A program made the translations under genes and the position numbers. A stretch of 64,000 nucleotides of DNA from Hahella sp. KA22 (GTDB taxonomy: Bacteria; Pseudomonadota; Gammaproteobacteria; Pseudomonadales; Oleiphilaceae): positions 3,799,501 to 3,863,500 of the forward strand of contig NZ_CP035490.1 in assembly GCF_004135205.1 (NCBI RefSeq), in the 5' to 3' direction. Position 1 is the stretch's first letter; the number at the start of each line of letters is the position of its first letter. Below the pieces are notes generated by a model, which made no database searches, was not told the origin of the DNA, and saw only the letters and a list, made by a program, of their open reading frames with translations. Below are positions 57,912-64,000 of this stretch, piece after piece.

Positions 57912-58070
57912 GTAGGTTGGATAAGCAAAGCGCCATCCAACGTGGGCGTCACAATTAGCTCAGGAGAAAACGTTACAAGCTACGGGACATTGCCCCATAG
58001 TTGGCGACAAAAAGCAAAACGTGATCTGCTGATTTGGCGTGTTGGAAGGCGCTGCGCTTTTCCAACCTAC
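57912..58070. repeat. Inverted pair of AGGTTGGA...TCCAAC hairpin units
   Basis: A unit at 57912-57949 (GTAGGTTGGATAAGC...CGCCATCCAAC) is repeated in inverse at 58034-58070 (GTTGGAAGGCGC...TTTTCCAACCTAC). Each is itself a hairpin of TTGGA against TCCAA. Units of this type, with a core TTGGA/AGCGC/TCCAA, are common intergenic repeats in proteobacteria. The rest of 57878-58394 contains no gene I can support. Confidence 0.7.
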
Positions 58071-58394
58071 CGGCTGAGTTATAACGTACGACGCGCCATT
58101 CAGCTTTGGGATCAGGATTAACCCAGGGACATATATCAATCGATAAAATATCCACCAATCGAGAGCGATGCTTGGGCTACTGACTTGGTTTGTCGAAAGA
58201 CGTTGCGCCTTTCCTATCTGATTGGTTATCGATCCCCAGCAGGGTGAATACAGTCACTCATGACTGGCGCTTCCACCATTTCTGACTAATTCTTATACAT
58301 AGTCAGTCACAGGGATGAGCGGACAGGGATCTTGGACTTCCTTTGCAACTATGAAGCCGGGGTCTGGCCGCTGAGGCCGGAAGGAGTGTGTCCT

Positions 58395-59696
58395 TTGTAT
58401 AAAGACGTCGATATCAGTCGCCTTCCGGTATTGGAGTCCCGCGCTGACGTTGCGCTCTTTGATTTGCATCCCGATGTGATCTTTATTTTCGACCTGGATG
58501 TTCATGCCTTCTGGTGGGCCAATGCCGCGGGCGTAGCATTCTGGGGGCTAGATAATCTTCAACAGGTGATCGACAAGGACATGTCCGGCGATACCGCCAG
58601 TGCGCGCCGTCGTATGCGGCAGACTTTCGAGAAAGCGGCGCTGGAAGGCGTCTCTGTCAATTCCTGGACCGCCTATCCTGAGCAAAAGCCCAAACGTCTG
58701 CATATGCGTCATCGGGCGGTTCTGCTGGGGCCTGAGCGCCATCGCGGCACCATCGCCTTCATCTCCGATGGCGGGCCGCCAGGAGATAATCCTGAACAAT
58801 GCTTATTCACCGAAGCGATTCATTACACTTCCGTGGCGGTGACCAGTTTCTCCCTGGGCGGACAGCCCTTGTTTGAAAACCCCATCGCCACCGAGCTATA
58901 CGGATATGCGGTGAGGGAGGGCGCGCCGGCAGGGGTTTCCGTGTTCGAAAGCCGTTTTCATGATCTGGAGGAAGGCAGAGAGAGGCTGCGCCAAGGGCAG
59001 GCGTTGCTGGACAGCTCGCAGGACCACTTGATGATCACCCGCCGCGGCGTCCGCAAGCACACCGTGGATATGCGCGCGAGCCGGCATCCGGTGAGCGGCG
59101 AATACGTGATACTGGTGTCCGAATACGATATCAGTGCGCTGCAAAACGCGCTGGATGAGTCAGAAAGAGCCAAGTCTGAGCTGAAAAAGCTGGCGCACTA
59201 CGATGCGCTGACCGGCGTGCCCACGGTGCGCCTGTGCAAGGATCGACTTGACCGCATGATCGCCGTCGCCAGGCGCAATGAGGGCGTCGCGGCGCTGTTG
59301 TTCATCGACCTGGATGGCTTCAAGGCGGTGAATGACCAGCACGGCCATGACGCCGGCGATTGTCTGCTGAAGGAAGTGGCGGTGCGCCTGCAATCTTCCG
59401 TACGCGCTTCGGATACCGTAGGCAGAATCGGCGGCGATGAATTTATCGTGTTGATCCCGGATCTGCAGCAGCGCGAGCATGCGGGTCTGGTCGCCCACCA
59501 GATTATCAAGACGCTCTCCATGCCGGTGACCGTGACTTCAAACGACGGCAGTGAAGTGGAAGTGTATATCGGGGCCAGTATTGGCGTGGCGTCGTACCCC
59601 GATAACGGCGATGATCCGGAAGCCTTGCTGCGTAACGCGGACGCGGCGATGTATCAGATCAAACGACTGGGCAAGAATAATTACGGTTACGCGTAA
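58395..59696 (+). CDS. PAS-GGDEF diguanylate cyclase
   Basis: The product has two PAS-like sensor regions (HPDVIFIFDLDVHAFWWANA; YTSVAVTSFSLGGQPLFENP) and a C-terminal GGDEF domain of about 170 residues. The active-site loop is canonical (RIGGDEFIVLIP). An allosteric inhibition site RASD lies five residues before it, so the enzyme should make cyclic-di-GMP and be feedback-limited. The start is taken at the TTG at 58395 because AAGGAG lies eight bases upstream; an in-frame TTG at 58332 is the alternative. No membrane helix is seen, so it senses inside the cell. Confidence 0.9.
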   Translation: MYKDVDISRLPVLESRADVALFDLHPDVIFIFDLDVHAFWWANAAGVAFWGLDNLQQVIDKDMSGDTASARRRMRQTFEKAALEGVSVNSWTAYPEQKPKRLHMRHRAVLLGPERHRGTIAFISDGGPPGDNPEQCLFTEAIHYTSVAVTSFSLGGQPLFENPIATELYGYAVREGAPAGVSVFESRFHDLEEGRERLRQGQALLDSSQDHLMITRRGVRKHTVDMRASRHPVSGEYVILVSEYDISALQNALDESERAKSELKKLAHYDALTGVPTVRLCKDRLDRMIAVARRNEGVAALLFIDLDGFKAVNDQHGHDAGDCLLKEVAVRLQSSVRASDTVGRIGGDEFIVLIPDLQQREHAGLVAHQIIKTLSMPVTVTSNDGSEVEVYIGASIGVASYPDNGDDPEALLRNADAAMYQIKRLGKNNYGYA

Positions 59697-59726
59697 AGCT
59701 TATTGTTACCGAGGGGAAGGGCGGTT

Positions 59727-59761
59727 CAAAAAACACGCGGCCGGGAAGGCGCGGCCGCGTG
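59727..59761 (-). terminator. Terminator of the decarboxylase gene
   Basis: On the minus strand CACGCGGCC pairs with GGCCGCGTG (59734-59742 with 59753-59761) and is followed by TTTTTT. It lies about 90 bp after the stop at 59853. Confidence 0.8.
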
Positions 59762-59852
59762 AGAAATACAGCAATTACACTTGATTACAGCATAGCATCT
59801 GTCTCGAACACTCTATTCATCTACGACACAACCTGCGTTGCGTCGTCAGACG

Positions 59853-62129
59853 TTACTGACTGCACAAGAGGTTCACTTCTTTTCTCAGTTTCGGCAGGAA
59901 GATATCCGTAAAGAAGTTGTACAGCCCCATCTGATCATGCTCATGGGTATAGATCGCCCATGGGTCCAGAATGACGGAACGGATGCAGGGAATGGCGTTC
60001 ACCTGCTGGGGATTTTCAAACAGGCGCTCGCCCAGGGCGTTCATAAAGTCGTCGCCGTAATCATCCCGGTTAAAGGTAGTCATGGATACGAACACTTGGT
60101 CGGGAGAGACCGGCTGCCCTGGCGGTACGCTGAGTTTGTCGAACAGGTCGTTGTTAAGCTGCAGCGTCCGCTCCAGTGAACGATCGTTCTTATCGACGAA
60201 CACATAGTCCACGATATTCTGGTCGCCGGAGACCTTGGTCAGGAACGAACTGATTTCGCGATGCTGCAGCAGGTCACGCTTGGAGACCTGACGCTTCCAC
60301 AATGTTTCGGCAATGGCTTTGCGCTGCATTTCCTGATCTTTGGGCATCGGAGTCAGCAGAATCAGATCGAACTTGTCGTCCGGGAAGGCGATGTCCATAG
60401 TCGCCAGATACAGGTAGAACAACTTCGAGTTCAGCATGCTCTGGTTGATGATATGGCCATAGCCGCGCTTGTCTGGACGAATAGTCTGATGGCTAAGGTA
60501 AACCGCGGTGGCCGCCGCGCCGGGCTTGGAGCCTTCCAGGCCGGATTCGCCGATATTGCGGGTGTTGATGCTGTCGCTGTCGCCTTCCGAACTGATATAA
60601 GGCGCGCTGAAACTCAGCAGGTTGATGATTTTCTCATTGCGGTAAGTCAGGCTGCCCGCCGGGTAGGGGATGTAACCCATTTTGTGCGGATCAATCGTGG
60701 CGCTGTCGCAACGGTGGACATGGGCCATACTTTCGTACACCGACGCTCTGAACCAAGTGTCGCTGTTGTCGAACTGATCTGTTGCCTGTGCGCCCTGCTG
60801 CGGTTCGGAGCCCATCTCAAAGGGCTTGCGGATGCAAGCCATAAAATAGCCGCCCCAGGCGCCGTCGGTATGCACCGCATACTCGAAGGGTTCTGCGTCG
60901 CGACGGAAGCCCTCACGGATCTGCAGTATTTTTTCCACCGGGTCCACCGCGCCTTCTTCGGTGGAGCCGAAGACAGCGACGTTAAGCAGGATGGGCTTTT
61001 TGTTCTGCTTACAGGTGTTCAGTACGGCCTGCAGCAGATCGGTTTTCACTCTGCCTTCTTCATCCACATAGACATTCAGCACGGCGTCGTCGCCAATCAC
61101 GTTGATGTCCGCCATCTGCGCTTCGGTCAAGCCTTTCTGACCGCCGCCCAGGCCAAGCACGGCGGCTGACTTCACCCAGGAGTAATGCTTGGTGGAGGGG
61201 ACAATGATCGCAGGCGCTTTGATGTTTTCCGCCGCCAGATATTTATTCTGGAAGAAGGTCATGCCTCTGGAGTTGAGGGAATAGCCTTCTCCCAGCGTCT
61301 TCCAGACGGTCGCTTCGTCCACGCTGAGCAAACTGGCCATTTTGCCCGGCAGGTTCAATGCGTCGTCCTGCATCAGGTTGAGCAGACGCCAGGCGCTGGC
61401 GTCGGCGACACGTTGGCCGTCAGGCAGGGTGAGGCTGTCGCGAATGGAGGCGTAAGCTTGCCCGTCTTCCATAGAGTATTTAATGCCCAGAGGCATGTAC
61501 TTGAGTTCGCGGGCGGCCCAAACGCTTTCGATGTTGGCGACCGTGCCGCCGCTGGTGATATGCGACCAGGAACGCGGTTCGGCGGACTCGCTGTCATTTT
61601 CCAGGGGACGCACATTGAAGCCGGCCATTTGCGCCACGTCGTTGGCGGCGACGATCTCCAGTAATGTCGTCGCCGGCGCAGCCTGTGGCGTAACGTTATT
61701 CTGGTTCTGCAGCATGCCGGACAGGTAGCCGATAATCGCCGGCAGAGTGATGTCCCAGGTCATATGCCCTTGATAACGCAGGCTGGAGAAGGGGACGGAG
61801 TATTGGGTCAATAGGCTGAGAAGGTCGTCGCTGCGCTGCTCGATATTCTGTAGCGCCTGCACGTAGGCATCGGAAGACTTCACTTTATCGGTGATATATC
61901 CGGGATCTTCCGGAAACTGATTGGTGCGTCCTTCCAGCGTTTTCTCGACAACGGCGCTCAACAGCTTCTTCACTACGTCAAGATTTTCGCCTTTCGTGCC
62001 CATAAACCAACCGGCGATGGAGGTGTCATCCAATAAGGGCGCGCCAACCAGGCCTTGTTTTAAATGGGATTTAACTTGTTTTAGAACATCGCGTGAGACA
62101 AATTTCCTTCTTGGGGAAGTCATTTCCAT
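59853..62129 (-). CDS. Large PLP-dependent decarboxylase (group II type)
   Basis: The 758-residue protein belongs to the pyridoxal-dependent decarboxylase family that includes glutamate and aromatic amino acid decarboxylases. Motifs are FSSLRYQGHMTWDITLPAII, ITSGGTVANIESVWAARELK (PLP phosphate contact), VHTDGAWGGYFMACIRKPF (Asp to the pyridine N) and TIDPHKMGYIPYPAGSLTYR (catalytic Lys). It exceeds the usual 450-550 residues by an extra N-terminal region and a long C-terminal domain (DQMGLYNFFTDIFLPKLRKE). The substrate is unknown. It is a single gene with its own terminator. Confidence 0.88.
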   Translation of the reverse strand: MEMTSPRRKFVSRDVLKQVKSHLKQGLVGAPLLDDTSIAGWFMGTKGENLDVVKKLLSAVVEKTLEGRTNQFPEDPGYITDKVKSSDAYVQALQNIEQRSDDLLSLLTQYSVPFSSLRYQGHMTWDITLPAIIGYLSGMLQNQNNVTPQAAPATTLLEIVAANDVAQMAGFNVRPLENDSESAEPRSWSHITSGGTVANIESVWAARELKYMPLGIKYSMEDGQAYASIRDSLTLPDGQRVADASAWRLLNLMQDDALNLPGKMASLLSVDEATVWKTLGEGYSLNSRGMTFFQNKYLAAENIKAPAIIVPSTKHYSWVKSAAVLGLGGGQKGLTEAQMADINVIGDDAVLNVYVDEEGRVKTDLLQAVLNTCKQNKKPILLNVAVFGSTEEGAVDPVEKILQIREGFRRDAEPFEYAVHTDGAWGGYFMACIRKPFEMGSEPQQGAQATDQFDNSDTWFRASVYESMAHVHRCDSATIDPHKMGYIPYPAGSLTYRNEKIINLLSFSAPYISSEGDSDSINTRNIGESGLEGSKPGAAATAVYLSHQTIRPDKRGYGHIINQSMLNSKLFYLYLATMDIAFPDDKFDLILLTPMPKDQEMQRKAIAETLWKRQVSKRDLLQHREISSFLTKVSGDQNIVDYVFVDKNDRSLERTLQLNNDLFDKLSVPPGQPVSPDQVFVSMTTFNRDDYGDDFMNALGERLFENPQQVNAIPCIRSVILDPWAIYTHEHDQMGLYNFFTDIFLPKLRKEVNLLCSQ

Positions 62130-62398
62130 TACGGGATCTCCGTTTTATTGTGCTTGACATGCAATGTTGGGTAATCGCGATATATAAGGCGGGTGTTTCC
62201 TAATCAGAAACAAGCATGATCAGTACGGCGTGAAATCGTCCACTCAGAGACAGCGGTCGCGAGATGGCTATCTTAGTACAGTCAGGGGAATTAGCAACCG
62301 GAGAAAACAAGGCGGCGGCGCACGCTTAAGCGGCGTTGCAGGCCTGGTTTTGACGGGAGCGGGGAATGGCGCGAGACAGGCGGCGGATTGACTAACGG

Positions 62399-64000
62399 AT
62401 GACAATAGAAACCACTTACCAGTTTATTTTTGGCAGCGCTTTGCTGGCGTTGCTGTGCGTGTTCACCAGTGTGTTGTCGCGTCGGCTTGGGGCGCCGCTG
62501 TTACTGGTGTTCCTGGTCCTGGGCATGCTGGCGGGGGAGGACGGGCCCGGGGGCATTAAGTTCGACGATTTCGGCCTGGCGTTTCTGGTCGGCAACCTGG
62601 CGTTGGCGGTGATTATTTTTGACGGTGGGTTGGGCGCGCGCCGGGATACGTTCCGCGTCAGCCTGCGTCCGGCGCTATCGCTGGCCACCGTGGGCGTTTT
62701 AGCGACTGCAGGTTTGACCGGGCTGGCGGCCCACTGGATTCTGGATCTGACCTGGCAAGAAGGTCTGTTGATTGGGGCTATCGTCGGCTCCACGGATGCG
62801 GCGGCGGTGTTCGGCTTATTACGCAGCGCGGGGCTGGAATTAAAAGAGCGCACCGGCGCCACCCTGGAAATCGAATCTGGCTCCAATGATCCGATGGCGA
62901 TATTTCTGACTATCACCCTGGTGCAGTTATTGAGCGCGCCGACAGGCAATCCCGGCTGGTCCCTGTTGAGCGAGCTGGCGATTCAAATGGGGCTGGGGCT
63001 GGCGGCGGGGGGCGCTGGCGGTTTCATATTATCGAGGCTGCTCGCCCGCCTGCAATTATCCGCTTCTCTCTATCCGCTGTTGGCGTTGACCGGGGCGCTG
63101 AGCCTCTTCGGCGTGACCAACCTGTTGGGCGGCAGCGGCTTTCTTGCGATCTATATCGTGGGGGTGATGATCGGCGCCAAATCGTTGCCCTACGGCGGCG
63201 ATATCCATCGCTTCCATGATGGGCTGGCCTGGTTGAGCCAGATCATCATGTTTCTGATGTTGGGGCTGTTGATTACGCCGAGCAAAATGACGCCGATTAT
63301 CGCGCCGGCGATCGCCATCGCCTTCGTGCTGATCTTTTTCGCTCGCCCCCTGGCGGTGCTGCTGTCTCTGGCGCCTTTCCACTTTCCATGGCGGGAACAG
63401 GCTTTTATCAGCTGGTGCGGTCTGCGCGGCGCGGTGCCGATCATACTCGCGCTATTTCCTTCTCTGGCGGGACTGGAGCATACCCGCATTTACTTTGACC
63501 TGGTGTTCTTCGTCGTGCTGATTTCGCTGATTCTGCAAGGCTGGACCATTGCGCCCATCGCCAGATGGCTGCAGGTGGAATTACCGCCGCCGGTGCGGGA
63601 GCCGGAGCATCTGACGCTGAAAATCCCCGACTCGCAGGAGAAGGAAGTGTTGCTGTATCAAGTGTCTCCCAGTTGTCGCGCACTGGGAATGCAGGGGAGG
63701 CAGTTGCCGCTGTCGGAAGGCGCGCAGTTGATTGGCGTGATTCGCCTGGGCGTCCTGTTGGCGGCGCCGAAGGAGCAAAAACTGGCGGTGGATGATTACG
63801 TGATGGCGTTGGCGACGCAAGGGACCAGCAGCGCCCTGGGGCGTTATTTCGCCCCGGAACAGCCGCGCGATATAGAGGCCAGTCTGTTTTTCGGCGAATT
63901 CGCCATCAACCCCGACGCCAAACTGGCGGACCTGGCCCAGCTGTATTGTTTTAATGTCCGGGATAAGGATGCTGAGTTAAGCGTCGCCGACTTTGTCCTC
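62399..64000 (+). CDS. NhaP2/CvrA-type cation:proton antiporter, cut by the window edge
   Basis: The open frame begins at the ATG at 62399 and runs off the right edge after 534 codons. It has about 12 membrane helices with CPA1 motifs: RRLGAPLLLVFLVLGMLAGE, GGLGARRDTFRVSLRPAL, GSTDAAAVFGLLRSAGLELK, ESGSNDPMAIFLTITLVQLL (Asn-Asp ion site) and ISWCGLRGAVPIILALFPSL. Soluble TrkA-C-like sequence follows from about residue 390. NhaP2 proteins exchange K+ or Na+ for H+. The ribosome site is weak. The last 40 or so residues are outside the window. Confidence 0.92.
   Translation, partial: MTIETTYQFIFGSALLALLCVFTSVLSRRLGAPLLLVFLVLGMLAGEDGPGGIKFDDFGLAFLVGNLALAVIIFDGGLGARRDTFRVSLRPALSLATVGVLATAGLTGLAAHWILDLTWQEGLLIGAIVGSTDAAAVFGLLRSAGLELKERTGATLEIESGSNDPMAIFLTITLVQLLSAPTGNPGWSLLSELAIQMGLGLAAGGAGGFILSRLLARLQLSASLYPLLALTGALSLFGVTNLLGGSGFLAIYIVGVMIGAKSLPYGGDIHRFHDGLAWLSQIIMFLMLGLLITPSKMTPIIAPAIAIAFVLIFFARPLAVLLSLAPFHFPWREQAFISWCGLRGAVPIILALFPSLAGLEHTRIYFDLVFFVVLISLILQGWTIAPIARWLQVELPPPVREPEHLTLKIPDSQEKEVLLYQVSPSCRALGMQGRQLPLSEGAQLIGVIRLGVLLAAPKEQKLAVDDYVMALATQGTSSALGRYFAPEQPRDIEASLFFGEFAINPDAKLADLAQLYCFNVRDKDAELSVADFVL

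Noticed and set aside
60261..61169. 302-codon plus-strand open frame opposite the decarboxylase
   Set aside because: Shadow frame rich in Arg, Gln and His without a start signal.

Overview
The window is about 64 kb of moderately GC-rich chromosomal DNA from a gammaproteobacterium. The mix of a CcoG maturation protein, RND pump, TRAP gluconate transporter, VgrG/Rhs type VI effector cluster and NhaP2-type antiporter fits a free-living marine or estuarine species, and I suspect a Hahella-like member of the Oceanospirillales. That placement is inference; no rRNA, tRNA, phage or CRISPR locus is present.

Layout. 1-2000: a clipped secreted peptide, a small ABM monooxygenase, a LysR regulator and a divergent SnoaL-like protein. 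2.1-6.8 kb: unknown genes, an ATP-grasp protein, three tandem small membrane proteins with Gly/Asp/Ser tails, and decayed pieces of AraC, TPR-like and methyltransferase genes. 6.8-9.7 kb: an AT-rich leader, an aerolysin-family pore-forming toxin and a secreted protein of seven two-cysteine repeats. 9.8-13.1 kb: a helical protein, a four-gene envelope operon of unknown role and a secreted protein. 13.3-20.5 kb: a polymorphic-toxin island with a papain-like/C39-like toxin, a string of likely immunity genes including SMI1/KNR4, a GNAT, and an AHH nuclease with its overlapping immunity gene. 20.7-25.4 kb: a leftward gluconate operon (dctP-dctQ-dctM-gntK-gntR) behind two perfect GTTACCGGTAAC operators. 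25.6-29.4 kb: a LuxR regulator, a metallo-beta-lactamase-fold hydrolase and a divergent TetR regulator with an operator array between them. 29.4-38.0 kb: a leftward type VI cluster in the order VgrG, TPR adaptor, PAAR-Rhs toxin with a PD-(D/E)XK nuclease tip, and immunity protein. 38.5-50.4 kb: Rrf2 regulator plus Old Yellow Enzyme, GNAT, CitE-like lyase plus MocR regulator, CcoG, two solute-binding-like proteins around a thioesterase, unknown genes, a DUF695-RraB membrane protein and a Cu/Zn superoxide dismutase. 50.5-64 kb: an RND efflux pair, small unknown genes, a VOC protein, a methionine aminopeptidase, a PAS-GGDEF cyclase, a large PLP decarboxylase and a truncated NhaP2-type antiporter.

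The most unusual signal is a dispersed 148-bp element predicted to fold into five consecutive hairpins. Two copies are complete (10361-10508 and 40842-40989) and 96% identical, with five of six differences lying outside paired arms. One copy is truncated (27350) and one degenerate (2109). All four lie at gene borders. It could be a non-autonomous mobile element, a structured RNA or both. Much of the remaining accessory DNA is contact-competition material (toxins, immunity genes, secretion tips), with gene relics that show repeated turnover.
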